DNA of 64,000 nucleotides from Pararhodobacter zhoushanensis (lineage in GTDB: Bacteria; Pseudomonadota; Alphaproteobacteria; Rhodobacterales; Rhodobacteraceae). Position numbers and translations under genes: made by a program. The notes beneath the pieces were generated by a model. That model did not search any database, was not told the DNA's origin, and was given only the letters and a program-made list of their open reading frames with translations. Below, in pieces: positions 1 to 9,854 of the stretch. The first letter of the stretch is position 1. Each line of letters begins with the position of its first letter. The stretch spans positions 101,861 to 165,860 of the forward strand of contig NZ_REEZ01000009.1 in the NCBI RefSeq assembly GCF_003990445.1, given 5' to 3'.

Positions 1-41
1 ATCTCGGGGTGCATCTCAGCGAGACGATTGCGGACGGGCAT
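1..41 (-). CDS. M20 family amidohydrolase/aminoacylase, N-terminus only
   Basis: Only the first 13 codons are inside the window (MPVRNRLAEMHPE), read leftward from an ATG at 41. An AAGGAG ribosome-binding site lies six bases before it (51-56 on the plus strand), which makes the start credible. The N-terminal sequence resembles the opening of hippurate-hydrolase/N-acyl-amino-acid amidohydrolases of the M20 metallopeptidase family in Rhodobacteraceae, recalled from the family rather than searched. A second M20 enzyme lies at 2138-3310 in the same orientation, so two amide hydrolases bracket the oxidase and amidotransferase genes. The identification rests on 13 residues and is tentative. Confidence 0.5.
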   Translation of the reverse strand, partial: MPVRNRLAEMHPE

Positions 42-105
42 CGGCGACTCCTTGAGTTTCTTCACCTGTGAACTTGGCGCGGAAAATCGAGGGTAGCAAG
101 GCTTG

Positions 106-1455
106 TCACAGGGCCGGCCCCGGCGTCACCCTGCTGCCATCCGAAAACCGCCCAAATCTGAAGCGGCTGAGGTCATGGCCCGGATCATTGCCGGTCACCA
201 GATCGGCAAGCACCCGGCCCACGGCGGGCCCGATGCCGAAGCCGTGGCCGGACAGCCCGGTGCCCAGCACCAGACCGGGCAGCGCGGGGATGTGGTCGAG
301 CACGGGGACCACGTCGGGCATGGTGTCGATCATCCCGGCCCAGCTGGCGGCAAGTTCGGGTTTTCCCAAAGCAGGGAACGCCCGCGCGAAGGCCTCGCGC
401 GCAGCCTCGATCGCATTGTTGTCCGGTGCGGGGTTGAGCACGCGCATCGCCTCGAACGGGCCGGGCTGATCGGCGGACCAGCGGCGCGGGGTGGTCCAGC
501 TGTCGGGGTATCCGCGCGGGGCTGCGGGGCGCAGTTTGGTTCGCCGCCAGTCGGCTTTGAGGATGGTGAGATAGGCGCCGAAGTGCCGGAACGCATCGGG
601 GCCGACGAACATAACCGGCGGGGTGCCCGGCGCCAGAGTATAGCCGCCATCCGCCCGCCGCCGGATCGCGAAGTCCTCATCCGCCGCCGCACCCGCGGCA
701 ATATCGGGCAGCGGCACCGTGGCCGACACCGACGACAAGACCGCCAGCTGTGGCAGCGACACCCCTGCCGAGCGCAGCAACAGCGATGACCACGCGCCCC
801 CGGCCAACACCACGGCATCGGCCTTGATGCGCCCGTGCTCGGTGATCACGCCGGTCACCCGCCCCGCCTCGATGTCCAGCGCGCGCACCGCGCAGCTTTC
901 GCGGATCACCACGCCCCCCGCCTGCGCCACCGCACGCGCGATCATCGGCAAGGCGACCCAAGGTTCAGCCCGGCAATCCGAGGCCGTGTGCATCCCGCCG
1001 ATCCACGTCCCCGGTGCCGCCTTGATCAGGCGCTCGGTCTCGGCGGCGGTGATCATCCGGCTGTCGAGATCATGCGCGCTTGCCTTGGTCAGCCAGTCCT
1101 CGAACCCGGCCATTTCGGCCTCGGTCCTGGCCATGTAGGTCACGCCGACGCGGCGGTAGCCCAGCTCTGGCCCCAACCGATCCGACCAGCGCTGCCACAG
1201 CGCGCGGGCTTCGATCGCCAGCGGGATCTCAGCCGGATCGCGCCCCTGCACCCGTATCCAGCCCCAGTTGCGGCCCGATTGCTCGGCCGCCACCCTGCCC
1301 TTTTCGCAGACCACCACCGACAGCCCCTTGCCCGCCAGCTCCCACGCCGCGCTGATCCCGGCGATGCCGCCGCCGATCACCACGACATCGGCGGCCTTGG
1401 GCAAAGGTGCCTGATGCTCGACCGGCAAAGGCCCGGCGAAGGGGAAGCCGGTCAT
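106..1455 (-). CDS. FAD-dependent oxidoreductase of the DAO (amino acid/amine oxidase) family
   Basis: The 449-aa protein has a dinucleotide-binding Rossmann motif VVIGGGIAGISAAWEL at about residues 25-40, an acidic residue (E51) at the end of the second strand, and the segment SGRNWGWIR at 60-68, where related oxidases bind the FAD. A C-terminal GLSGHGFGIGPAVGR segment is the usual second FAD contact. The family oxidises secondary or primary amines and amino acids with FAD; the substrate cannot be read from the sequence. Its start overlaps the stop of the amidotransferase gene by 4 bp, so the two are translationally coupled. With the amidotransferase and the ArgE-like enzyme it suggests an amino-acid or gamma-glutamyl/acyl-amino-acid degradation operon. 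Confidence 0.85.
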   Translation of the reverse strand: MTGFPFAGPLPVEHQAPLPKAADVVVIGGGIAGISAAWELAGKGLSVVVCEKGRVAAEQSGRNWGWIRVQGRDPAEIPLAIEARALWQRWSDRLGPELGYRRVGVTYMARTEAEMAGFEDWLTKASAHDLDSRMITAAETERLIKAAPGTWIGGMHTASDCRAEPWVALPMIARAVAQAGGVVIRESCAVRALDIEAGRVTGVITEHGRIKADAVVLAGGAWSSLLLRSAGVSLPQLAVLSSVSATVPLPDIAAGAAADEDFAIRRRADGGYTLAPGTPPVMFVGPDAFRHFGAYLTILKADWRRTKLRPAAPRGYPDSWTTPRRWSADQPGPFEAMRVLNPAPDNNAIEAAREAFARAFPALGKPELAASWAGMIDTMPDVVPVLDHIPALPGLVLGTGLSGHGFGIGPAVGRVLADLVTGNDPGHDLSRFRFGRFSDGSRVTPGPAL

Positions 1456-2141
1456 GCAAAGAACTCCGCCAGAAACCCGTTGAACCAGCCGTCGATTGCC
1501 GGGTCATGCGCGGCCATAAGCGCCTCTTGCTCGGCCAGCGTCTGCGCGCCGGGAGCGCCCCAGGGCGCCATGTCGAGCCCTTGCCAGAAGCGCATCACCT
1601 CCGGCGTGACCTCAGGGTGAAACTGGAAGCCCCAGGCCGAGCCCAGCCGGTACGCCTGATTGGCGAATAGCTCGCTTGACGCGAGCAGTTCGGCCCCCTC
1701 GGGCAGTACCGCATTGTGCCAGTGCCACTGCGGCATCACCGCAGGCGCATCGCCGAACAGCCCACGCCCGGCTTCGGTCGGCACGACCGGGTAGTAGCCG
1801 AACTCATAGGCTTCATCCGCGCGTGTCCGAACCTCTGCCCCATGCGCAAACGCGATGTTCTGCGCGCCCAGACAGATGCCAAGCAGCGGCACATCCGCCG
1901 CGACCGCGCGGCGGATAAAGGCGTGTTCGTCGGCCAGATAGGGATAGAGGTCGGTCTGATACGCCTCTTGCGCGCCGCCGTAGATCACGACCGCGCCGAT
2001 GTCCGCCAGATCATCTGGCAGAGCATCCCCGGCAAACGGGCGCAGCACCTCATAGGGCCGCCCGGTCCGCTCAAGAAACAGCCGCACCCGGTCAGGGGGC
2101 GGCGTGTCGTCCAGATGCTCGACCAGCAGAATCCGGCTCAT
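1452..2141 (-). CDS. Type 1 glutamine amidotransferase (GATase class I-like)
   Basis: This 229-aa single-domain protein has the class I glutamine amidotransferase triad: nucleophile Cys90 in GICLGAQ, and His175 and Glu177 in FQFHPE. The family releases ammonia from glutamine or hydrolyses gamma-glutamyl amides; stand-alone members similar to the GMP synthase glutaminase domain are common and mostly of unknown substrate. The gene overlaps the ArgE-like gene upstream and the FAD oxidase downstream by 4 bp each, so all three should be co-translated. A PuuB/PuuD-like division of labour (oxidase plus gamma-glutamyl hydrolase) is possible but only inferred from the pairing. Confidence 0.85.
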   Translation of the reverse strand: MSRILLVEHLDDTPPPDRVRLFLERTGRPYEVLRPFAGDALPDDLADIGAVVIYGGAQEAYQTDLYPYLADEHAFIRRAVAADVPLLGICLGAQNIAFAHGAEVRTRADEAYEFGYYPVVPTEAGRGLFGDAPAVMPQWHWHNAVLPEGAELLASSELFANQAYRLGSAWGFQFHPEVTPEVMRFWQGLDMAPWGAPGAQTLAEQEALMAAHDPAIDGWFNGFLAEFFA

Positions 2142-3310
2142 TGGCAGAGGTCGTCGATCAGCCGGTCCATGAACTCTTGCCCTGCCGCGAATTGCTCCAG
2201 CGTCAGGAATTCGTCGGGCTGGTGCGCCTGCGCGATGTCGCCGGGTCCGCAGACGACGGCGGAATAGCCGCGAACCTGAAACTGCCCGCCTTCGGTGCCA
2301 TAGCTGACCACATGCTCGCCATTGTCGCCGGTCAGACGACGCGAGAGCGTTTCAGCCGGTCCGCCATGCTCGGGCGCAAGCGCGGGCACGCCAAAGGTGC
2401 TCGACAGCTCGATCGAGGCCTCGGGTCGAATCGCCTTCATCCCGGCTTCGATCTCGCGCGCGGCGGCGATGATCTTGTCGCCCCAGCCCGTATCGCCCGG
2501 CACCTGACGCACCGAGATCAGGAACTCGCAGTCCTTGGCGGTGATGTTATGCGCCGTGCCGCCGCTGATCATGCCGACATGCAGGGTCGAAAACGGCGGA
2601 TCGAACGGGGCGGCCAGCGTGCTGGGTTCCGCCAGCGCGTTGGCGGCGTTCTGCTGGTTGGCCCAGTCGATCAGCCGCGCGGCTTCCATCACGGCACTGA
2701 CGCCGTAAGGCTGCATCGAGGAATGCACCTCGAACCCGTGAATATGCACGTTCAGGCCCACACCGCCCTTGTGGCCGGTCACAACCTTCATCATCGAGGG
2801 CTCTCCCACGATGACCGATTCGGCGCGTGGCAGATCCGAGCCGACCATCGCCTCGACCAGATCAGCCACGGCCATGCAGCCAACCTCTTCGTCATAGCTG
2901 AGCGCCAGTTGCAGCGGCTTTTTCAGCGGTGCTTTCGTCGCGGCAACCATCGCGGCAATCGCCAGCGCATCGAAGCCCTTCATGTCGCAGGTGCCACGCC
3001 CGAACAGCGCGCCATCCTTTTCGGTCAGCACCCAGGGGTCGGTCGTCCAGGCCTGCCCGTCGACTGGCACGACATCGGTGTGCCCCGACAGAATCACCCC
3101 GCCCGCCGCATCCGGGCCGACTTGCGCATAGAGATGCGCCTTGGTCCCGCAAGGTGACAGGATGCGCTCGGACGCGATGCCATGCGCGGACAGATAGTCC
3201 TGAACCCAGTCCACCAAGGGCAGGTTCGTATCGCGACTCACGGTGGGAAACGCGATCAGTTTCTCCAGAATCTCTCGGGCCGTGAGGGTCGTTTCTTGGG
3301 TCGGTATCAT
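2138..3310 (-). CDS. argE: Acetylornithine deacetylase-like M20 metallopeptidase
   Basis: The 390-aa product has M20 di-zinc signatures: SGHTDVVPVDG (H77, D79), GRGTCDMKG (D109) and the catalytic pair in YDEEVGC (E141, E142). Length and motif spacing fit ArgE/DapE enzymes, which remove acyl groups from amino acids; ArgE makes ornithine from N-acetylornithine in the cytoplasm. I use the ATG at 3310 because GGAGA sits five bases before it; an upstream ATG at 3331 would add seven residues without a clear site. It heads the operon with the amidotransferase and FAD oxidase and is divergent from the peptide transporter, so it may act on imported acyl-amino acids instead of in arginine synthesis. 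Confidence 0.85.
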   Translation of the reverse strand: MIPTQETTLTAREILEKLIAFPTVSRDTNLPLVDWVQDYLSAHGIASERILSPCGTKAHLYAQVGPDAAGGVILSGHTDVVPVDGQAWTTDPWVLTEKDGALFGRGTCDMKGFDALAIAAMVAATKAPLKKPLQLALSYDEEVGCMAVADLVEAMVGSDLPRAESVIVGEPSMMKVVTGHKGGVGLNVHIHGFEVHSSMQPYGVSAVMEAARLIDWANQQNAANALAEPSTLAAPFDPPFSTLHVGMISGGTAHNITAKDCEFLISVRQVPGDTGWGDKIIAAAREIEAGMKAIRPEASIELSSTFGVPALAPEHGGPAETLSRRLTGDNGEHVVSYGTEGGQFQVRGYSAVVCGPGDIAQAHQPDEFLTLEQFAAGQEFMDRLIDDLCQ

Positions 3311-3579
3311 CACTGTCTCCGCATGTCGCACAGGCTATCCTCGCTGTGCATGGATTGAGAGGTCAAGCCCAAGACAGCAGCAAGTCCATGGCGCAACTCC
3401 AAGCAAATTCGGCCTCTCCGAACCGCATAGTGCACAATGTTTGCGCAAAAGCGGGGGTTAGACACCTGTATAACTACACGGATTTAGGCTTGCTAGGTCG
3501 TTTGAATGTTGCCAAGCTCATCGAAACAACAGCCGATTCAGACCTACTGAACGGGATAATAACAAACAGGGAGATGCGC
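3311..3579. promoter_or_regulatory. Divergent intergenic region between argE-like operon and dpp operon
   Basis: This gap separates the minus-strand argE-like operon from the plus-strand transporter and must hold promoters for both. A TATAAC hexamer at 3469-3474 is a possible -10 for the dpp operon, but I see no well-spaced -35. The reading frame is open upstream of dppD from 3346, but the AGGGAG site at 3568-3573 fixes the start at 3580. No RNA gene is visible. Confidence 0.35.
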
Positions 3580-4571
3580 ATGCCCGATGGGGCTACGCCG
3601 GTTCTTGACGTCAAGGACCTCAAGACCGTTTTCAGCACACGCTCTGGCGAAGTGCATGCCGTCAACTCCGTCAGCTTCGATCTTCGCCCCGGTGAACTTC
3701 TGGGTGTTGTTGGCGAATCCGGCTCGGGTAAATCCGTGACCATGATGTCCCTGCTGGGGCTTCTCCCTTCCCCTCCGGCTGAAGTGCGTGAAGGCACGGT
3801 CATGCTGGGTGACATCGACCTGCTTGCCATCGGTGAAGACAAGCTGCGCGCGATCCGGGGCCGCGATGTGGGGTTTGTGTTTCAAGATCCGATGACCTCG
3901 CTCAACCCGGTGTTCACCGTGGGCTTCCAGATCTGCGAGCCGCTGCGCAAGCATATGGGCCTGTCCAAGGCCAAGGCGCGCGACCGGGCGGTGGAACTGC
4001 TGGAACTGGTCGGCATCCCCGATGCCCGCCGCCGCCTGGACGACTATCCGCACCAGTTTTCCGGCGGCATGCGCCAACGCGTGATGATCGCCATCGCGCT
4101 GGCCTGTGACCCCAAGGTGCTGATCGCGGATGAACCGACGACAGCGCTGGACGTCACCATTCAGGCGCAAATTCTGGAATTGGTGAAAGAGCTGCGCGAG
4201 AAGCTGGGCATGGCGATCATCTGGATCACCCATGATCTGGGCGTGATTGCGGGCATCGCTGATCGGGTGATGGTCATGTACGGCGGTCAGGTCGCCGAGC
4301 ATGGCCCGGTGCGCGAGATTTTCGCCAACCCCGCGCATCCCTACACGCGCGCCTTGCTGCGTACGATGCCCAAACTGACCGGCACCCGCGACGCCAAGCT
4401 GCGGGTGATCGAAGGCCAGCCGCCGATTCTGGGCCGTCACCCCACCGCCTGCCCGTTCATGGCGCGCTGCGCGCATGCCTTTGAACGCTGCGGCACCGAA
4501 AACCCGCAGCGCCGTGACGTCGGCAATGGCCATGACGTGGCCTGTCACTGGGATCACCAAGGGGTACCGGT

Positions 4572-4575
<4 letters not shown>
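3580..4575 (+). CDS. dppD: Peptide ABC transporter ATP-binding protein, DppD/OppD type
   Basis: This 331-aa ATPase powers uptake of di- or oligopeptides. It has Walker A GESGSGKS (45-52), Q-loop [10 protein letters not shown], the ABC signature SGGMRQRV (161-168) and Walker B VLIADEPT (180-187). The C-terminal oligopeptide extension carries the Cys-containing segment [14 protein letters not shown] typical of DppD/OppD. The ATG at 3580 is chosen over upstream ATGs because AGGGAG lies six bases before it. The stop overlaps the next gene by 4 bp. A complete five-gene operon follows (D-F-A-B-C). Confidence 0.93.
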
Positions 4576-5620
<1,045 letters not shown>

Positions 5621-5624
<4 letters not shown>

Positions 5625-7324
5625 AACGCAGAATAGCCCTGAGCGGGGCGGCTGCCGCACTTGCGCTGATGCCCCTGGCGGCATCGGCCGATCGCGGGGA
5701 CAGCGGGCACCTGAACCTGATCTACTGGCAAGCCCCGTCGATCATGAACGTGTACCTGTCGGGCGGCACCAAGGAACAGGAAGCGTCCAGCATCGTGCTG
5801 GAGCCTCTGGCGCGCTATGACGCAGAAGGCGTGCTGACGCCCTGGCTGGTTGACGAGATCCCGACCGTTGAAAACGGCGGCGTGTCCGAAGACCTGATGT
5901 CGATCACCTGGCGCATCACCCCGGGCCTGCTGTGGTCCGACGGCACGCCGCTGACCTCGGCGGACGTGGCCTTCACCGCCGAATACTGCATGCACCCCGA
6001 AGGCGGCTGCGCCCAGTTGCGCAACTTCAACGACATCGAGTCGGTTGAAGTCGTCGATGACCTGACCGTCACCGTGCACTTCACCGTGCCAAAGCCGGTT
6101 CCCTACGGTCCGTTCGTGTCGGCAGCCTCGCCGATCATCCAGCGTGCCCAGTTCGAGAACTGCCTCGGCGCCCGCGCGCCGGAATGCACCGAAGCGAACT
6201 TCTCGCCCATCGGCACCGGCCCGTTCCGCGTGACGGATTTCCGTCCCAATGACGTGATCCAACTGGAAGCCAACCCGAACTTCCGCGATCCGATGCTGCC
6301 AAACTTCGCAACGGTGACCCTGAAAGGCGGCGGCGACGCAGCCTCGGCCGGTCGTGCCGTCATGGAAACCGGCGAAATGGACTACGCCTGGAACCTGCAG
6401 CTGGCCCCCGATGTCATCGCGACGATGGCACAAGGCGGTCAGGGCGTGCCGGTCTCGGCTTTCGGAACGCTGGTTGAGCGGATCGAAATGAACCTCACCG
6501 ATCCGTCGCCGAGCCTGGCACCGGAAATTCGGTCGACCCGCGAAGCGCCGCACCCGATCCTGTCGGACATCCGCGTTCGTGAAGCGCTGAGCCGCGCCAT
6601 CGACCGCGAGCTGCTGGTGGAAATCGGCTATGGCACGGCGGGTCGTCCGGCCTGTAACATCGTTCCGAACCCGCCGGTCTTTGCGTCGGAAGCCAACGAT
6701 AACTGCATCCCGCAGGATCTGGACCGCGCCCGCGCGCTGCTGGATGAAGCGGGCTGGGTTCCCGGTCCCGACGGTATCCGCGTGAAAGATGGCGTGCGTC
6801 TGGTGATGGATTACCAATCCTCGACCAACGCCGTGCGTCAGGACTTTCAGGCGCTGATCCAGCAGTGGTGGCGTGAGATTGGCGTCGAAGCCAACCTGCG
6901 CAACGTGAACGCTTCGGTGTTCTTCGGCGGTGATCCGGGTTCGCCCGACACGTTCCAGAAGTTCTATGCCGACGTGGAAATGTACGCCAACAACTTCACC
7001 GGCACCGACCCTGAAAGCTATCTGGGCGCCTGGCGGTGTGGTCTGGAACCGCGCCCGTCGACCCAATGGCAGGGTGAGAACATCAACCGCTTCTGCGATC
7101 CCGAGTATGACGCCCTGCACCATGAACTGGCGCAGACCGCTGCCATCGAAGATCGTGGCCGCATCGCGCGTCAGCTGAACGACATCCTGGTTCAGAACTT
7201 CGTCGTTGTGCCGCTGGTTGACCGTGGTCGCGTCGATGCCCACGCCAACAGCCTTGGCGGCGTGCAGCTGAACGTCTGGGATTCGGGTCTGTGGAACATC
7301 GCAGACTGGTACCGCATCCAGTAA
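5621..7324 (+). CDS. dppA: Peptide ABC transporter substrate-binding protein (SBP family 5)
   Basis: This periplasmic protein captures the peptide or related ligand for the importer. The ATG at 5621 is preceded by AAGGAG six bases upstream and opens a signal peptide (MKRRIALSG followed by an alanine-rich core and the likely cleavage ASA-DR). The mature protein of about 545 aa has family 5 features such as [10 protein letters not shown] and a long C-terminal lobe. Four or more cysteines in the mature part could form disulfides. The gene overlaps dppF by 4 bp and is followed by a stem-loop that probably raises its expression over the permeases. The ligand cannot be told from sequence; the neighbouring acyl-amino-acid hydrolases suggest peptides or N-acyl amino acids. 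Confidence 0.92.
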
Positions 7325-7338
7325 CGGCCGATCACGTC

Positions 7339-7361
7339 GGGCCCGCCTCTCAGGCGGGCCC
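7339..7361 (+). terminator. Stem-loop after substrate-binding protein gene
   Basis: GGGCCCGCCT and AGGCGGGCCC pair perfectly around a CTC loop, followed by TTCCTTCC with no real T tract. Placed between the binding-protein gene and the first permease, it fits a partial terminator or 3'-end stabiliser that lets the binding protein be made in excess, as in many importer operons. Confidence 0.7.
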
Positions 7362-7398
7362 TTCCTTCCCGGAACGCTGAACCAAGGCGCCGCTCCCC

Positions 7399-8409
7399 AT
7401 GTTCAACTACACCCTTCGACGATTGCTGCTGGCAATCCCGACGCTTTTGTTCATCGCTCTGACGATCTTCCTGCTGCTCGAGCTGTCGCCGGGCGATCCG
7501 ATGTCCGACATGCCGCTGACGATCCCGCCCGAAGTGCGCGAGCAGATGCGTATCGCCCTCGGTCTGGGCGAGGCCTGGTACATCCGCTTCTTCAAATGGC
7601 TCTATCTGTTCTCGGTCGTTGAACCCAGTCATGTGCTGGCCAACCTGACCGGCATCCAGAGCCTCGCGATTGAGGGTCAGCGGATCATCTCGTTCCAGAG
7701 CCGCTCACCGGTCGCCGATATCATCGCGCAGCGCCTGCCGCAGACGCTGTGGGTCGTCGGTCTCAGCTATATCTTCGGCATCCTGCTGGCCCTGCCGATC
7801 GGCATCTATTCGGCCTACAAGCAATACTCGTGGTTCGATCAGGCCGGAACGTTCATTTCGATGGTCGGGTTCTCGCTGCCCACCTTCTTCACCGGGCCGC
7901 TTCTGATCCTGATCTTCTCGATCTGGCTGGGCTGGTTCCCGATCATCTATGACACCACCCTCGTCGTCGACAGCTGGTATGATTTCGCCTTGCAGCTCAG
8001 ACAGATGGCGATGCCGGTGTTTGTGCTGACGCTTTACAATGCGGCCCAGATCACCCGCTTCATGCGCGCCTCGATGCTCGACAACATGATGCAGGACTAT
8101 GTTCGCACTGCCCGCGCCAAGGGCATGACCGAGCGGGTCACCATCCTTGTCCACGTCCTGCGCAACTCGATGATCCCGGTGGTTACGGTCATCGCGCTGG
8201 GGATCCCGACGGTGTTCACCGGCGCGATCATCACCGAACAGGTGTTCCGCGTGAACGGGCTGGGTCAGTTGTTGATCATCGCAATCTATGCCTCGGACTT
8301 TCCGATGGTGCTGACCCTCTCGGTCGTCTTCGCCATCCTGATCGTTCTCTTCAACCTCATCGCCGACATTCTGTATGCCGTGCTTGACCCGAGGATCCGT
8401 TATGACTGA
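7399..8409 (+). CDS. dppB: Peptide ABC transporter permease, DppB type
   Basis: This 336-aa inner-membrane permease has about six transmembrane segments, including a long N-terminal hydrophobic helix (LLLAIPTLLFIALTIF). The cytoplasmic coupling (EAA) loop reads DYVRTARAKGMTERV before a short linker to the last helices. With the DppC-like protein it forms the channel. The C-terminus LDPRIRYD is the usual ending of DppB/DppC proteins. It overlaps the next gene by 8 bp. Confidence 0.92.
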   Translation: MFNYTLRRLLLAIPTLLFIALTIFLLLELSPGDPMSDMPLTIPPEVREQMRIALGLGEAWYIRFFKWLYLFSVVEPSHVLANLTGIQSLAIEGQRIISFQSRSPVADIIAQRLPQTLWVVGLSYIFGILLALPIGIYSAYKQYSWFDQAGTFISMVGFSLPTFFTGPLLILIFSIWLGWFPIIYDTTLVVDSWYDFALQLRQMAMPVFVLTLYNAAQITRFMRASMLDNMMQDYVRTARAKGMTERVTILVHVLRNSMIPVVTVIALGIPTVFTGAIITEQVFRVNGLGQLLIIAIYASDFPMVLTLSVVFAILIVLFNLIADILYAVLDPRIRYD

Positions 8410-9304
8410 CGTCGGCACAATCCGCCCGCCCCGCAACCAGTGGTGGGACGTCTGGGACCAGTTCAAGACCCACCGCGGCGCCGTGATCGGCAGCATCGTG
8501 TTCCTGCTGATCTGCGCGTTCTGCTTTATCGGGCCGTTCCTGTGGGAGTACAGCGCGACCTACATCGACATCCGGTCGCGCAATCAGGGTCCCTCATGGG
8601 CGCATCCCTTTGGCACGGATCAGCTGGGCCGGGATATCTTTGCCCGGATGATGAAGGGCGGGCAGGTTTCTCTGGCCGTCGGCATTGCCGCGATGGTGCT
8701 GTCCGTGTTTCTGGGTGCGCTGATCGGTGTGCTGGCGGGGTATTTCCGCCGGCTCGACGGGCCGCTGATGCGCCTGACCGACCTGTTCCTCGCCCTGCCC
8801 CTGCTGCCGCTCTTGCTGGTCATGTCGATGCTGTTTCGCCAGAAGCTGTCAGCGATGTTCGGGGTCGAGACCGGCATGTTCCTGATGATCGTCACCGCGA
8901 TTGCGATCACGTCGTGGATGCGCACCGCGCGGGTGGTGCGCGGCGACGTGCTGGCGCTGAAAGAGCGCGAATACGTTCTGGCCGCGCGGTCCATCGGCAC
9001 GCCGAACCGCCGTCTGATCACGCGGCACATCCTGCCCAATGTGCTGTCGCCGGTGATGGTGTCCGCCACGCTGATGATCGCCACCGCGATCATCACCGAA
9101 AGCGCGCTCAGCTTTCTGGGCATGGGCTTTCCGCCGGACTTTCCCACCTGGGGCCGGTTGGTGAGCGACGGCATCGATTACCTGCAGCAATACCCGTCGC
9201 GGGCGATGCTGCCGGGTGTGTTCATCTCGCTGGTGGTGCTCAGCGTGAACTACATCGGTGACGGGTTGCGCGACGCGCTCGACCCCCGGATCCGGGGCCG
9301 CTGA
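8402..9304 (+). CDS. dppC: Peptide ABC transporter permease, DppC type
   Basis: The 300-aa partner permease starts at the ATG overlapping the dppB stop; a longer in-frame extension from 8375 would lie wholly inside dppB. It has an N-terminal cytoplasmic part, the conserved HPFGTDQLGRDIFARM segment of DppC/OppC, the EAA loop REYVLAARSIGTPNRR and the LDPRIRGR ending. It completes the importer. A strong bidirectional terminator follows at once, closing the operon. Confidence 0.93.
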   Translation: MTDVGTIRPPRNQWWDVWDQFKTHRGAVIGSIVFLLICAFCFIGPFLWEYSATYIDIRSRNQGPSWAHPFGTDQLGRDIFARMMKGGQVSLAVGIAAMVLSVFLGALIGVLAGYFRRLDGPLMRLTDLFLALPLLPLLLVMSMLFRQKLSAMFGVETGMFLMIVTAIAITSWMRTARVVRGDVLALKEREYVLAARSIGTPNRRLITRHILPNVLSPVMVSATLMIATAIITESALSFLGMGFPPDFPTWGRLVSDGIDYLQQYPSRAMLPGVFISLVVLSVNYIGDGLRDALDPRIRGR

Positions 9305-9311
9305 AACGACA

Positions 9312-9333
9312 AAGGGGGCCGCAAGGCCCCCTT
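9312..9333. terminator. Bidirectional rho-independent terminator
   Basis: AAGGGGGCC and GGCCCCCTT pair around a GCAA tetraloop, with A/T-rich flanks on both sides. It lies between the convergent dppC and PIN-domain genes and can serve both strands. Confidence 0.85.
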
Positions 9334-9335
9334 AT

Positions 9336-9854
9336 TCATTCGACTTCCAAAGCGCGGCCCAATCTGGGCAAATCCGCCTTCTTCATCGCCTTGCGCAGCG
9401 CACGGCCGGACAAGCCCGGCCAGACCCGCGCCACCTCGGCCTCCACCGGCTCGCGCCCGGCCAACCACAACTCCATCACCCAATCATCCGGCGACACTGC
9501 CCGGATCCCGTGATGCGCCAGCGCCCGGCGGGGAAAGTCGCGTAAGTTCAGCGTCAGCAAGACATCCGCCCCCGCCGCAATCGCCGCCGCCAGTACATGC
9601 CGGTCCGCCGCGTCGGGCAGATCGAGCAGGCTCAGATCCCCCGCCGCGCCCTGCCCGTCGGGCCAGCGCGCGCGCATCCGCGCCAGCGCCTCGGCCGCGC
9701 CCGGCTCACCCTTGCGGGCCGTGACATGCAGCCATTCCGCCGCCACGCCCTCGGACCACAGCGGCACGAACAGCCCAGCATCGGCCAGCCCCAGCACCAG
9801 ATCGCGCAGGATCGGCGGGAACAACACGCAGGTGTCGAGAAAGACCTTAGTCAA
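9336..9854 (-). CDS. PIN domain protein, RSP_2648-like
   Basis: This 172-aa protein has a PIN nuclease fold: a first aspartate in VFLDTCVL (D7), a central acidic residue (E35 or E40), DAADRHVLAAAI (D84) and LLTLNLRDFP (D106). PIN proteins are metal-dependent ribonucleases, often VapC toxins, but no antitoxin gene is adjacent. Its start overlaps the stop of an RNA methyltransferase gene by 8 bp. I recall the same pair in Rhodobacter (families named RSP_2648 and RSP_2647), so this is probably a conserved RNA-related operon and not a toxin-antitoxin module. Confidence 0.8.
   Translation of the reverse strand: MTKVFLDTCVLFPPILRDLVLGLADAGLFVPLWSEGVAAEWLHVTARKGEPGAAEALARMRARWPDGQGAAGDLSLLDLPDAADRHVLAAAIAAGADVLLTLNLRDFPRRALAHHGIRAVSPDDWVMELWLAGREPVEAEVARVWPGLSGRALRKAMKKADLPRLGRALEVE

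Noticed and set aside
9336-9854. VapBC toxin-antitoxin system
   Set aside because: No antitoxin-like gene is adjacent; the partner is an RNA methyltransferase.
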